Counted from the stretch's first letter, positions 8,990 through 21,529 are shown. The stretch is 64,000 nt of DNA from Styela clava (GCF_964204865.1 NC_135259.1:18486974-18550973), one strand, 5' to 3'. Notes: generated by a model from the letters alone, not told the origin. Program-made: numbers and translations.

Positions 8990-9436
8990 ATATGTTCTAT
9001 TGAATATACTCAGCCAATTTCATTGAGACTCTTACAGTAATTGTCTTCAAGAAGGAAGTTGTGGAATGTTATTTTTTAAACTGAGAAAGTACTTTTTTCA
9101 CACGAGTCAAAAGCGCTAATAGGAAAGTACTAAAATAGCCGTTGGGCTGATCCTTATAGAAAAGTGGAATCCGTCTAAGCATATAGAGTGAGGGAGAAGT
9201 TTTTCATTTGCTATTTTAGTCACCATCGATTAATTGTGTGAAGAAAGAGTAGAAGAACGAGATAGCATCTTTCAGTTACGAAGTACTAAATTCTGTCAGC
9301 AACGTTTGTTTTTGTAGTATCTGTTTTACTCTAGGAAACAGAAATTATTGATAGACTTGCTTTTCCTTAATATTAAATGGAGTTCATCCGATGGAACACA
9401 CAGATAGAAAGGATTCATTTTGTAAATAATAGACAG

Positions 9437-9528
9437 CGTCCCTGGGTGGGCTTGAACCACCAACCTTTCGGTACCCATCAGTTTAAGAGGGAACAGCCGA
9501 ACGCGCTGACCGATTGCGCCACAGAGAC
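9437..9528 (-). tRNA. tRNA-Asn(GUU) with intron, C37
   Basis: Anticodon GTT and stems are normal, but the base before the intron is C in place of A37. Intron CCTCTTAAACTGATGGGT. The 5' flank reads TTGGTCTCTG. Twin at 21205. Confidence 0.75.
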
Positions 9529-9752
9529 CAACACGGACTATGGTTTGTTATTTTGTTTTTATGAAAGATTCGAAATGTCCAATATTTTTTGGTATCTGCA
9601 TTAAAATACTTTGGTTTTAAATGAATTTCTCAACACAACAAAACACATAATTTATATATTTAAGAAAGAAATACATGAAATATTAAAAATACTGACCTCG
9701 AAGACAGCGTGGATATTAGGTCAGTAGAGAGAGTAGGTCATTTCTGCCGATA

Positions 9753-9824
9753 TCCCAGATGGACTAGGCGTTAGGATTTCAGGCTCTCACCCATGCGGCC
9801 CGGGTTCTAATCCCGGTCTGGGAA
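9753..9824 (+). pseudogene. psi-Glu (CUC), best-kept acceptor and T stems
   Basis: Acceptor TCCCAGA/TCTGGGA and T stem CCGGG/CCCGG are perfect, T loop TTCTAAT. Only the D and anticodon stem mismatches typical of the class remain. Confidence 0.8.
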
Positions 9825-10180
9825 ACTCTTTATACCAAAAATTTTTAATTTTTGATTTCTTTCTGAAGGATCATTAGTGAGGTGTTATATGTCAAATCAT
9901 TGATTGTTACAGTTGTAAAAGCGACAGTTACTGGGTAGGTTGTTTGTGAAGAACCATGTGGCCATTACAGTGTCAGCTTTATAATAAATTAATTTTGAAT
10001 AGCAATAGTTTTTCAGTGATATTTCCAACATAAAACAAAGACATCAGCTGTATACAGAAGACAGAAGTACATGAAGTATTTCAAATACTGACAAAGAAAA
10101 CTACGCGGATATTACTTCAGTAGCGCTACATTGAGGTAACACCAATTTATTAGATAATACTTCTGCCAGGGTAATCGTAT

Positions 10181-10252
10181 TCCCAGATGGTCTAGGGGTT
10201 AGGATTCCTGTCTTTCACCCAGGCGGCCCGGGTTCGATTCCCGGTCTGGGAA
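10181..10252 (+). tRNA. tRNA-Glu(UUC), family I
   Basis: G31 is T (CCTGT), so the anticodon stem loses its top pair with C39. Otherwise consensus, with TTTT after it. The twin at 21948 shares the change. Confidence 0.75.
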
Positions 10253-10755
10253 ACTTTTCTTCAAGCAAAGATCAGGTCAGTTTTTGTTTTGAAACCTCAG
10301 AAAGATAATGGTGAAGCTTTACACTTTAGGCTGTATTTCTAGAGTGACTAAAGAATATATTACCTTAAAAAAAACTTTCCAGAATGTGATTAATGGGGTT
10401 TAACCTGATAATTTATTGATTTAACTGTTATAGTTGTTAAGGAGGATGATCGTAAAGATGCATGCAAATATGGGAATGTCACGAGTACAATAATATAACA
10501 GCACAACACTTTCACCTAACTTCAAGTCACGTGTCATTCTTTGAGATTAACGGTTATAAACGGTTAATTTTGAATAGCAATAGTTTTTCAGTGATATTTC
10601 CAACATAAACCAAAGACATCAGCTGTATACAGAAGACAGAAGTACATGAAGTATTTCAAATACTGACAAAGAAAACTTCGCGGATATTACTCCAGTAGCG
10701 CTACATTGAGGTAACACCAATTTATTAGATAATACTTCTGCCAAAGTAATCCTAT

Positions 10756-10827
10756 TCCCAGATGGTCTAGGGGTTAGGATTCCTGGCTTTCACCCAGGCG
10801 GCCCGGGTTCGATTCTCGGTCTGGGAA
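10756..10827 (+). tRNA. tRNA-Glu(UUC), mini-unit copy
   Basis: Consensus apart from TTCGATTCTCGG in the T arm, where C62 becomes T and pairs as G-U. TTTT follows. Confidence 0.85.
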
Positions 10828-11330
10828 ACTTTTCTTCAAGCAAAGATCCGGTCAGTTTTAGTTTTGAAACCTCAGAAAGATAATGGTGAAGCTTTACACT
10901 TTAGGCTGTATTTCTAGAGTGACTAAGGAATATATTACCTTAACAAAAACTTTCCAGAATGTGATTAATGGGGTTTAACCTGATATTTTATCGATTTAAC
11001 TGTTGTAGTTTTTAAGGAGGATGATCGTAAAGATGCATGCAAATATGGGAATGTCACGAGTACAATAATATAACAGCACAACACTTTCACCTAACTTCAA
11101 GTCACGTGTTATTCTTTGAGATTAACGGTTATAAACGGTTAATTTTGAATAGCAATAGTTTTTCAGTGATATTTCCAACATAAAACAAAGACATCAGCTG
11201 TATACAGAAGACAGAAGTACATGAAGTATTTCAAATACTGACAAAGAAAACTTCGCGGATATTACTCCAGTAGCGCTACATTGAGGTAACACCAATTTAT
11301 TAGATAATACTTCTGCCAAAGTAATCGTAT

Positions 11331-11402
11331 TCCCAGATGGTCTAGGGGTTAGGATTCCTGGCTTTCACCCAGGCGGCCCGGGTTCGATTCCCGGTCTGGG
11401 AA
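11331..11402 (+). tRNA. tRNA-Glu(UUC), consensus
   Basis: Identical to the consensus at 6621 through both promoter boxes and all stems; TTTT terminator present. Confidence 0.93.
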
Positions 11403-11705
11403 ACTTTTCTTCAAGCAAAGATCAGGTCAGTTTTAGTTTTGAAACCTCAGAAAGATAATGGTGAAGCTTTACACTTTAGGCTGTATTTCTAGAGTGACTA
11501 AAGAATATAATACCTTAACAAAAACTTTCCAGAATGTGATTAACCTGATAATTTATCGATTCAACTGTTGTAGTTGTTAAGGAGGATGATTGTAAAGATG
11601 CATGCAAATATGGGAATGTCACGAGTACAATAATATACCAGCACAACACTTTCACCTAACTTCAAGTCACGTGTCATTCTTTGAGATTAACGGTTAAAAA
11701 GACAC

Positions 11706-11769
11706 TGGCCAGTACGGGGATCGAACCCGCGACATTCCGCGACGCTCTAACCAACTGAGCTAACCGGCC
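11706..11769 (-). pseudogene. tRNA-Ile lacking the anticodon loop
   Basis: The ten-base deletion described at 8926; other arms consensus, TTTTT terminator. Confidence 0.85.
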
Positions 11770-12217
11770 ATATGTTCTATTGAATATACTCAGCCAATTT
11801 CATTGAGACTCTTACAGTAATTGTCTTCAAGAAGGAAGTTGTGGAATGTTATTTTTTTTAACTAAGAAAGTACTTTTTTCACACGAGTCAAATGCGCTAA
11901 TAGGAAAGTACTAAAATCGCCGTTGGGCTGATCCTTATGGAAAAGTGGAATTCGTCTAAGCATATAGAGTGAGGGAGAAGTTTTTCATTTGCTATTTTAG
12001 TCACCATCGATTAATTGTGTGAAGAAAGTGTAGAAGAACGAGATAGCATCTTTCAGTTACGAAGTACTAAATTCTGTCAGCAACGTTTGTTTTTGTAGTA
12101 TCTGTTTTACTCTAGGAAAGAGAAATTATTGATAGACTCGCTATTCCTTAATATTAAATGGATTTCATCCGATGGAACACACAGATAGAAAGGATTCATT
12201 TTGTAAATAATAGACAG

Positions 12218-12309
12218 CGTCCCTGGATGGGCTTGAACCACCAACCTTTCGGTACCCATCAATATAAGAGGTAACAGCCGAACGCGCTGACCGATTGCGC
12301 CACAGAGAC
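12218..12309 (-). tRNA. tRNA-Asn(GUU) with intron, family I
   Basis: Anticodon stem and loop intact; intron CCTCTTATATTGATGGGT. The T stem reads CCATCCAGG (a C to T change). Same haplotype at 16065 and 17705. Confidence 0.82.
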
Positions 12310-12534
12310 CGACACGGACTATGGTTTGTTAATTTGTTTTTATAAAAGATTCGAAATATCCAATATTTTTTGGTAATCTGCATTAAATTACATTGGTTTT
12401 AAATGATTTTCTCAACACAACAAAACACATAATTTATATATTTAAGAAAGAAATACATGAAATATTAAAAATACTGACCTCGAAGACAGCGTGGATATTA
12501 GGTCAGTAGAGAGAGTAGGTCATTTCTGCCGATA

Positions 12535-12606
12535 TCCCAGATGGACTAGGCGTTAGGATTTCAGGCTCTCATCCATGCGGCCTGGGTTCTAATCACGGTC
12601 TGGGAA
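12535..12606 (+). pseudogene. psi-Glu (CUC), further decayed
   Basis: Extra changes: CATCCATG in the anticodon region, CCTGGG in the T stem and TCACGG opposite it. Shared with 16382 and 18022. Confidence 0.78.
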
Positions 12607-12961
12607 ACTCTTTATATCAAATATTTTAAATTTTTGATTTCTTTCAGGAGGATCATTAGTGAGGTTTTATATGTCAAATCATTGATTGTTACAGTTGTAA
12701 AAGCGACAGTGACTGGGTAGGTTGTTCGTGAAGAACCATGTGGCCATTACAGTGTCAGTTTTATAATAAATTAAATTTGAATACCAATAGTTTTTCAGTG
12801 ATATTTCCAACATAAAACAAAGACATCAGATGTATACAGAAGACAGAAGTACATCAAGTATTTCAAATACTGACAAAGAAAACTACGCGGATATTACTTC
12901 AGTAGCGCTACATTGAGGTAACAACAATATATTAGAATATACTTCTGCCGAGTAATCGTAT

Positions 12962-13033
12962 TCCCAGATGGTCTAGGGGTTAGGATTCCTGGCTTTCACC
13001 CCGGCGGCCCGGGTTCGATTCCCGGTCTGGGAA
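12962..13033 (+). tRNA. tRNA-Glu(UUC), family I
   Basis: The anticodon stem 3' side is CCCGG, leaving T29 opposite C41. All else consensus. Same variant at 16809 and 18449. Confidence 0.8.
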
Positions 13034-13346
13034 ACTTTTCTCCAAACAAAGATCAGGTCAGTTTTAGTATTGAAACGTCAGAAAGATAATGGTGAAGTTA
13101 TACACTTTAGGCTGTATTTCTCGAGTGACTAAAGAATATATTACCTTAACAAAAACTTTCAAGAATGTGATTAGTGGGGTTTAACCTGATAATTTATCGA
13201 TTTAACTGTTGTAGTTGTTAAGGAGGATGATCGTAAAGATGCATGCAAATATGGGAATGTCACGAGTACAATAATATACCAGCACAACACTTTCACCTAA
13301 CTTCAAGTCACGTGTCATTCTTTGAGATTAACGGTTTAAAAGACAC

Positions 13347-13410
13347 TGGCCAGTACGGGGATCGAACTCGCGACATTCCGCGACGCTCTAACCAACTGAG
13401 CTAACCGGCC
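13347..13410 (-). pseudogene. tRNA-Ile lacking the anticodon loop
   Basis: Ten-base deletion plus GAGTTCGATCC in place of GGGTTCGATCC at the T stem. TTTT follows. Confidence 0.85.
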
Positions 13411-13857
13411 ATATGTTCTATTGAATATACTCAGCCAATTTCATTGAGACTCTTACAGTAATTGTCTTCAAGAAGGAAGTTGTGGAATGTTATTTTTTTA
13501 ACTAAGAAAGTACTTTTTTCATACGAGTCAAAAGCGCTAATAGGAAAGTACTAAAATCGCCGTTGGGCTGATCCTTATGGAAAAGTGGAATCCGTCTAAG
13601 CATATAGTGTGAGGGAGAAGTTTTTCATTTGCTATTTTAGTCACCATCGATTAATTGTGTGAAGAAAGAGTAGAAGAACGAGATAGCATCTTTCAGTTAC
13701 GAAGTACTAAATTCTGTCAGCAACGTTTGTTTTTGTAGTATCTGTTTTACTCTAGGAAACAGAAATTATTGATAGACTTGCTATTCCTTAATATTAAATG
13801 GATTTCATCCGATGGAACACACAGATAGAAAGAATTCATTTTGAAAATAATAGACAG

Positions 13858-13949
13858 CGTCCCTGGGTGGGCTTGAACCACCAACCTTTCGGTACCCATC
13901 AGTTTAAGAGGTAACAGCCGAACGCGCTGACCGATTGCGCCACAGAGAC
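13858..13949 (-). tRNA. tRNA-Asn(GUU) with intron, family I
   Basis: Clean body with A37; intron CCTCTTAAACTGATGGGT. 5' flank GTACGTGTCG. Twin at 19345 (offset 5,487). Confidence 0.87.
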
Positions 13950-14174
13950 CGACACGTACTACGGTTTGTTAATTTGTTTTTATAAAAGATTAAAAATGTC
14001 CAATATATTTTGGTAATCTGCATTAAATTACTTTTGTTTTAAATGATTTTCTCAACACAACAAAACACATAATTTATATATTTAAGAAAGAAATACATGA
14101 AATATTAAAAATACTGCCCTCGAATACAGCGTGGATATTAGGTCAGTAGAGAGAGTAGGTCATTTCTGCCGATA

Positions 14175-14246
14175 TCCCAGATGGACTAGGCGTTAGGATT
14201 TCAGGCTCTCACCCATGCGGCCCGGGTTCTAATCACGGTCTGGGAA
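14175..14246 (+). pseudogene. psi-Glu (CUC)
   Basis: Class changes plus TCACGG in the T stem 3' side. Twin at 19662. Confidence 0.78.
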
Positions 14247-14602
14247 ACTCTTTATATCAAATATTTTAAACTTTTAATTTCTTTCAGAAGGATCATTAGT
14301 GAGGTTTTATATGTCAAATCATTGATTGTTACAGTTGTAAAAGCGACAGTGGCTGGGTAGGTTGTTCGTGAAGAACCATGTGGCCATTACAGTGTCAGTT
14401 TTATAATAAATTAAATTTGAATACTAATAGTTTTTCAGTGATATTTCCAACATAAAACAAAGACATCAGATGTATACAGAAGACAGAAGTACATCAAGTA
14501 TTTCAAATACTGACAAAGAAAACTACGCGGATATTACTTCAGTAGCGCTACATTGAGGTAACAACAATTTATTAGATAATACTTGTGCCAAAGTAATCGT
14601 AT

Positions 14603-14674
14603 TCCCAGATGGTCTAGGGGTTAGGATTCCTGGCTTTCACCCAGGCGGCCCGGGTTCGATTCCCGGTCTGGGAA
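14603..14674 (+). tRNA. tRNA-Glu(UUC), consensus
   Basis: Full consensus with TTTT. Leads a 575-bp mini-unit that ends at 15178. Confidence 0.93.
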
Positions 14675-15177
14675 ACTTTTCTTCAAACAAAGATCAGGTC
14701 AGTTTTAGTATTGAAACGTCAGAAAGATAATGGTGAAGCTTTACACTTTAGGCTGTATTTCTCGAGTGACTAAAGAATATATTACCTTAACCAAAACTTT
14801 CCAGAATGTGATTAGTGGGGTTTAACTTGATAATTTATCGATTTAACTGTTGTAGTTGTTAAGGAGGATGATCGTAAAGATGCATGCAAATATGGGAATG
14901 TCACGAGTACAATAATATAACAGCACAACACTTTCACCTAACTTCAAGTCACGTGTTATTCTTTGAGATTAACGGTTATAAACGGTTAATTTTGAATAGC
15001 AATAGTTTTTCAGTGATATTTCCAACATAAAACAAAGACATCAGCTGTATACAGAAGACAGAAGTACATGAAGTATTTCAAATACTGACAAAGAAAACTT
15101 CGCGGATATTACTCCAGTAGCGCTACATTGAGGTAACACCAATTTATTAGATAATACTTCTGCCAAAGTAATCGTAT

Positions 15178-15249
15178 TCCCAGATGGTCTAGGGGTTAGG
15201 ATTCCTGGCTTTCACCCAGGCGGCCCGGGTTCGATTCCCGGTCTGGGAA
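15178..15249 (+). tRNA. tRNA-Glu(UUC), consensus
   Basis: Full consensus with TTTT; its flanks match 11331 and 23098. Confidence 0.93.
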
Positions 15250-15552
15250 ACTTTTCTTCAAGCAAAGATCAGGTCAGTTTTAGTTTTGAAACCTCAGAAA
15301 GATAATGGTGAAGCTTTACACTTTAGGCTGTATTTCTAGAGTGACTAAAGAATATAATACCTTAACAAAAACTTTCCAGAATGTGATTAACCTGATAATT
15401 TATCGATTCAACTGTTGTAGTTGTTAAGGAGGATGATTGTAAAGATGCATGCAAATATGGGAATGTCACGAGTACAATAATATACCAGCACAACACTTTC
15501 ACCTAACTTCAAGTCACGTGTCATTCTTTGAGATTAACGGTTAAAAAGACAC

Positions 15553-15616
15553 TGGCCAGTACGGGGATCGAACCCGCGACATTCCGCGACGCTCTAACCA
15601 ACTGAGCTAACCGGCC
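15553..15616 (-). pseudogene. tRNA-Ile lacking the anticodon loop
   Basis: Same form as 11706, TTTTT terminator kept. Confidence 0.85.
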
Positions 15617-16064
15617 ATATGTTCTATTGAATATACTCAGCCAATTTCATTGAGACTCTTACAGTAATTGTCTTCAAGAAGGAAGTTGTGGAATGTTATT
15701 TTTTTTAACTAAGAAAGTACTTTTTTCACACGAGTCAAATGCGCTAATAGGAAAGTACTAAAATCGCCGTTGGGCTGATCCTTATGGAAAAGTGGAATTC
15801 GTCTAAGCATATAGAGTGAGGGAGAAGTTTTTCATTTGCTATTTTAGTCACCATCGATTAATTGTGTGAAGAAAGTGTAGAAGAACGAGATAGCATCTTT
15901 CAGTTACGAAGTACTAAATTCTGTCAGCAACGTTTGTTTTTGTAGTATCTGTTTTACTCTAGGAAAGAGAAATTATTGATAGACTCGCTATTCCTTAATA
16001 TTAAATGGATTTCATCCGATGGAACACACAGATAGAAAGGATTCATTTTGTAAATAATAGACAG

Positions 16065-16156
16065 CGTCCCTGGATGGGCTTGAACCACCAACCTTTCGGT
16101 ACCCATCAATATAAGAGGTAACAGCCGAACGCGCTGACCGATTGCGCCACAGAGAC
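16065..16156 (-). tRNA. tRNA-Asn(GUU) with intron, family I
   Basis: Same haplotype as 12218, intron CCTCTTATATTGATGGGT. Confidence 0.82.
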
Positions 16157-16381
16157 CGACACGGACTATGGTTTGTTAATTTGTTTTTATAAAAGATTCG
16201 AAATATCCAATATTTTTTGGTAATCTGCATTAAATTACATTGGTTTTAAATGATTTTCTCAACACAACAAAACACATAATTTATATATTTAAGAAAGAAA
16301 TACATGAAATATTAAAAATACTGACCTCGAAGACAGCGTGGATATTAGGTCAGTAGAGAGAGTAGGTCATTTCTGCCGATA

Positions 16382-16453
16382 TCCCAGATGGACTAGGCGT
16401 TAGGATTTCAGGCTCTCATCCATGCGGCCTGGGTTCTAATCACGGTCTGGGAA
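16382..16453 (+). pseudogene. psi-Glu (CUC), further decayed
   Basis: Matches 12535 change for change. Confidence 0.78.
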
Positions 16454-16808
16454 ACTCTTTATATCAAATATTTTAAATTTTTGATTTCTTTCAGGAGGAT
16501 CATTAGTGAGGTTTTATATGTCAAATCATTGATTGTTACAGTTGTAAAAGCGACAGTGACTGGGTAGGTTGTTCGTGAAGAACCATGTGGCCATTACAGT
16601 GTCAGTTTTATAATAAATTAAATTTGAATACCAATAGTTTTTCAGTGATATTTCCAACATAAAACAAAGACATCAGATGTATACAGAAGACAGAAGTACA
16701 TCAAGTATTTCAAATACTGACAAAGAAAACTACGCGGATATTACTTCAGTAGCGCTACATTGAGGTAACAACAATATATTAGAATATACTTCTGCCGAGT
16801 AATCGTAT

Positions 16809-16880
16809 TCCCAGATGGTCTAGGGGTTAGGATTCCTGGCTTTCACCCCGGCGGCCCGGGTTCGATTCCCGGTCTGGGAA
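16809..16880 (+). tRNA. tRNA-Glu(UUC), family I
   Basis: T29-C41 mismatch as at 12962, else consensus. Confidence 0.8.
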
Positions 16881-17193
16881 ACTTTTCTCCAAACAAAGAT
16901 CAGGTCAGTTTTAGTATTGAAACGTCAGAAAGATAATGGTGAAGTTATACACTTTAGGCTGTATTTCTCGAGTGACTAAAGAATATATTACCTTAACAAA
17001 AACTTTCAAGAATGTGATTAGTGGGGTTTAACCTGATAATTTATCGATTTAACTGTTGTAGTTGTGAAGGAGGATGATCGTAAAGATGCATGCAAATATG
17101 GGAATGTCACGAGTACAATAATATACCAGCACAACACTTTCACCTAACTTCAAGTCACGTGTCATTCTTTGAGATTAACGGTTTAAAAGACAC

Positions 17194-17257
17194 TGGCCAG
17201 TACGGGGATCGAACTCGCGACATTCTGCGACGCTCTAACCAACTGAGCTAACCGGCC
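17194..17257 (-). pseudogene. tRNA-Ile lacking the anticodon loop
   Basis: Deleted form with GAGTTCGATCC T arm; join reads GCGTCGCAGAATG. Confidence 0.85.
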
Positions 17258-17704
17258 ATATGTTCTATTGAATATACTCAGCCAATTTCATTGAGACTCT
17301 TACAGTAATTGTCTTCAAGAAGGAAGTTGTGGAATGTTATTTTTTTAACTAAGAAAGTACTTTTTTCATACGAGTCAAAAGCGCTAATAGGAAAGTACTA
17401 AAATCGCCGTTGGGCTGATCCTTATGGAAAAGTGGAATCCGTCTAAGCATATAGTGTGAGGGAGAAGTTTTTCATTTGCTATTTTAGTCACCATCGATTA
17501 ATTGTGTGAAGAAAGAGTAGAAGAACGAGATAGCATCTTTCAGTTACGAAGTACTAAATTCTGTCAGCAACGTTTGTTTTTGTAGTATCTGTTTTACTCT
17601 AGGAAACAGAAATTATTGATAGACTTGCTATTCCTTAATATTAAATGGATTTCATCCGATGGAACACACAGATAGAAAGAATTCATTTTGTAAATAATAG
17701 ACAG

Positions 17705-17796
17705 CGTCCCTGGATGGGCTTGAACCACCAACCTTTCGGTACCCATCAATATAAGAGGTAACAGCCGAACGCGCTGACCGATTGCGCCACAGAGAC
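17705..17796 (-). tRNA. tRNA-Asn(GUU) with intron, family I
   Basis: Body and intron as at 12218. The flanking unit belongs to the 13347-type Ile haplotype, so unit types have been mixed here. Confidence 0.82.
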
Positions 17797-18021
17797 CGAC
17801 ACGGACTATGGTTTGTTAATTTGTTTTTATAAAAGATTCGAAATATCCAATATTTTTTGGTAATCTGCATTAAATTACATTGGTTTTAAATGATTTTCTC
17901 AACACAACAAAACACATAATTTATATATTTAAGAAAGAAATACATGAAATATTAAAAATACTGACCTCGAAGACAGCGTGGATATTAGGTCAGTAGAGAG
18001 AGTAGGTCATTTCTGCCGATA

Positions 18022-18093
18022 TCCCAGATGGACTAGGCGTTAGGATTTCAGGCTCTCATCCATGCGGCCTGGGTTCTAATCACGGTCTGGGAA
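18022..18093 (+). pseudogene. psi-Glu (CUC), further decayed
   Basis: Matches 12535 and 16382. Confidence 0.78.
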
Positions 18094-18448
18094 ACTCTTT
18101 ATATCAAATATTTTAAATTTTTGATTTCTTTCAGGAGGATCATTAGTGAGGTTTTATATGTCAAATCATTGATTGTTACAGTTGTAAAAGCGACAGTGAC
18201 TGGGTAGGTTGTTCGTGAAGAACCATGTGGCCATTACAGTGTCAGTTTTATAATAAATTAAATTTGAATACCAATAGTTTTTCAGTGATATTTCCAACAT
18301 AAAACAAAGACATCAGATGTATACAGAAGACAGAAGTACATCAAGTGTTTCAAGTACTGACAAAGAAAACTACGCGGATATTACTTCAGTAGCGCTACAT
18401 TGAGGTAACAACAATATATTAGAATATACTTCTGCCGAGTAATCGTAT

Positions 18449-18520
18449 TCCCAGATGGTCTAGGGGTTAGGATTCCTGGCTTTCACCCCGGCGGCCCGGG
18501 TTCGATTCCCGGTCTGGGAA
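18449..18520 (+). tRNA. tRNA-Glu(UUC), family I
   Basis: T29-C41 mismatch as at 12962; TTTT follows. Confidence 0.8.
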
Positions 18521-18833
18521 ACTTTTCTCCAAACAAAGATCAGGTCAGTTTTAGTATTGAAACGTCAGAAAGATAATGGTGAAGTTATACACTTTAGGCT
18601 GTATTTCTCGAGTGACTAAAGAATATATTACCTTAACAAAAACTTTCAAGAATGTGATTAGTGGGGTTTAACCTGATAATTTATCGATTTAACTGTTGTA
18701 GTTGTTAAGGAGGATGATCGTAAAGATGCATGCAAATATGGGAATGTCACGAGTACAATAATATACCAGCACAACACTTTCACCTAACTTCAAGTCACGT
18801 GTCATTCTTTGAGATTAACGGTTTAAAAGACAC

Positions 18834-18897
18834 TGGCCAGTACGGGGATCGAACTCGCGACATTCTGCGACGCTCGAACCAACTGAGCTAACCGGCC
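18834..18897 (-). pseudogene. tRNA-Ile lacking the anticodon loop
   Basis: As 17194, plus GTTCGAGCG in the D arm. Confidence 0.85.
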
Positions 18898-19344
18898 ATA
18901 TGTTCTATTGAATATACTCAGCCAATTTCATTGAGACTCTTACAGTAATTGTCTTCAAGAAGGAAGTTGTGGAATGTTATTTTTTTAACTAAGAAAGTAC
19001 TTTTTTCATACGAGTCAAAAGCGCTAATAGGAAAGTACTAAAATCGCCGTTGGGCTGATCCTTATGGAAAAGTGGAATCCGTCTAAGCATATAGTGTGAG
19101 GGAGAAGTTTTTCATTTGCTATTTTAGTCACCATCGATTAATTGTGTGAAGAAAGAGTAGAAGAACGAGATAGCATCTTTCAGTTACGAAGTACTAAATT
19201 CTGTCAGCAACGTTTGTTTTTGTAGTATCTGTTTTACTCTAGGAAACAGAAATTATTGATAGACTTGCTATTCCTTAATATTAAATGGATTTCATCCGAT
19301 GGAACACACAGATAGAAAGAATTCATTTTGAAAATAATAGACAG

Positions 19345-19436
19345 CGTCCCTGGGTGGGCTTGAACCACCAACCTTTCGGTACCCATCAGTTTAAGAGGTA
19401 ACAGCCGAACGCGCTGACCGATTGCGCCACAGAGAC
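19345..19436 (-). tRNA. tRNA-Asn(GUU) with intron, family I
   Basis: Twin of 13858, clean body. Confidence 0.87.
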
Positions 19437-19661
19437 CGACACGTACTACGGTTTGTTAATTTGTTTTTATAAAAGATTAAAAATGTCCAATATATTTTGG
19501 TAATCTGCATTAAATTACTTTTGTTTTAAATGATTTTCTCAACACAACAAAACACATAATTTATATATTTAAGAAAGAAATACATGAAATATTAAAAATA
19601 CTGCCCTCGAATACAGCGTGGATATTAGGTCAGTAGAGAGAGTAGGTCATTTCTGCCGATA

Positions 19662-19733
19662 TCCCAGATGGACTAGGCGTTAGGATTTCAGGCTCTCACC
19701 CATGCGGCCCGGGTTCTAATCACGGTCTGGGAA
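19662..19733 (+). pseudogene. psi-Glu (CUC)
   Basis: Twin of 14175. Confidence 0.78.
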
Positions 19734-20088
19734 ACTCTTTATATCAAATATTTTAAACTTTTAATTTTTTCAGAAGGATCATTAGTGAGGTTTTATATGT
19801 CAAATCATTGATTGTTACAGTTGTAAAAGCGACAGTGGCTGGGTAGGTTGTTCGTGAAGAACCATGTGGCCATTACAGTGTCAGTTTTATAATAAATTAA
19901 ATTTGAATACTAATAGTTTTTCAGTGATATTTCCAACATAAAACAAAGACATCAGATGTATACAGAAGACAGAAGTACATCAAGTATTTCAAGTACTGAC
20001 AAAGAAAACTACGCGGATATTACTTCAGTAGCGCTACATTGAGGTAACAACAATTTATTAGATAATACTTGTGCCAAAGTAATCGTAT

Positions 20089-20160
20089 TCCCAGATGGTC
20101 TAGGGGTTAGGATTCCTGGCTTTCACCCAGGCGGCCCGGGTTCGATTCCCGGTCTGGGAA
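20089..20160 (+). tRNA. tRNA-Glu(UUC), consensus
   Basis: Full consensus with TTTT. Followed by a doubled spacer (about 20230-20665). Confidence 0.93.
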
Positions 20161-20229
20161 ACTTTTCTTCAAACAAAGATCAGGTCAGTTTTAGTATTGA
20201 AACGTCAGAAAGATAATGGTGAAGCTTTA

Positions 20230-20665
20230 CACTTTAGGCTGTATTTCTCGAGTGACTAAAGAATATATTACCTTAACCAAAACTTTCCAGAATGTGATTA
20301 GTGGGGTTTAACTTGATAATTTATCGATTTAACTGTTGTAGTTGTTAAGGAGGATGATCGTAAAGATGCATGCAAATATGGGAATGTCACGAGTACAATA
20401 ATGTGACAGCACAACACTTTCACCTAACTTCAAGTCACGTGTCATTCTTTGAGTATTGCTGTATTTCTCGAGTGACTAAAGAATATATTACATTAACAAA
20501 AACTTTCCAGAATGTGATTAGTGGGGTTTAACCTGATAATTTATCGATTTAACTGTTGTAGTTGTTAAGGAGGATGATCGTAAAGATGCATGCAAATATG
20601 GGAATGTCACGAGTACAGTAATGTAACAGCACAACACTTTCCCCTAACTTCAAGTCACCTGTCAT
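20230..20665. repeat. Tandem duplication of the Glu-Ile spacer
   Basis: Third doubled spacer, joined at TTTGAGTATTGCTG, matching 8470-8904 through the 11.77-kb duplication. Confidence 0.8.
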
Positions 20666-20693
20666 TCTTTGAGATTAACGCTTAAAAAGACAC

Positions 20694-20757
20694 TGGCCAG
20701 TACGGGGATCGAACCCGCGACATTCCGCGACGCTCTAACAAACTGAGCTAACCGGCC
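20694..20757 (-). pseudogene. tRNA-Ile lacking the anticodon loop
   Basis: As 8926, sharing the GTTTGTTAG D arm; TTTTT follows. Confidence 0.85.
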
Positions 20758-21204
20758 ATATGTTCTATTGAATATACTCAGCCAATTTCATTGAGACTCT
20801 TACAGTAGTTGTCTTCAAGAAGGAAGTTGTGGAATGTTATTTTTTAAACTGAGAAAGTACTTTTTTCACACGAGTCAAAAGCGCTAATAGGAAAGTACTA
20901 AAATAGCCGTTGGGCTGATCCTTATAGAAAAGTGGAATCCGTCTAAGCAAATAGAGTGAGGGAGAAGTTTTTCATTTGCTATTTTAGTTACCATCGATTA
21001 ATTGTGTGAAGAAAGAGTAGAAGAACAAGATAGCATCTTTCAGTTACGAAGTACTAAATTCTGTCAGCAACGTTTGTTTTTGTAGTATCTGTTTTACTCT
21101 AGGAAACAGAAATTATTGATAGACTTGCTTTTCCTTAATATTAAATGGAGTTCATCCGATGGAACACACAGATAGAAAGGATTCATTTTGTAAATAATAG
21201 ACAG

Positions 21205-21295
21205 CGTCCCTGGGTGGGCTTGAACCACCAACTTTCGGTACCCATCAGTTTAAGAGGGAACAGCCGAACGCGCTGACCGATTGCGCCACAGAGAC
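21205..21295 (-). pseudogene. tRNA-Asn-like with intron, one base deleted
   Basis: 91 bases: one G is missing next to the variable loop (CCGAAAGTTGG). C37 as in its twin at 9437. Confidence 0.7.
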
Positions 21296-21529
21296 CGACA
21301 CGGACTATGGTTTGTTATTTTGTTTTTATGAAAGATTCGAAATGTCCAATATTTTTTGGTATCTGCATTAAAATACTTTGGTTTTAAATGAATTTCTAAA
21401 CACAACAAAACACATAATTTATATATTTAAGAAAGAAATACATGAAATATTAAAAATACTGACCTCGAAGACAGCGTGGATATTAGGTCAGTAGAGAGAG
21501 TAGGTCATTTCTGCCGATATCCCAGATGG

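Larger units (their letters stand above)
10181..11402. repeat. 575-bp Glu mini-units
   Basis: Glu copies at 10181, 10756 and 11331 are each 575 bp apart, with no Ile, Asn or psi-Glu between them. The join AACGGTTATAAACGGTTAATTT fuses the spacer just short of the Ile gene to the spacer before the Glu gene, deleting about 1.1 kb. The same join occurs near 14971, 22320 and 22897. Confidence 0.85.
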
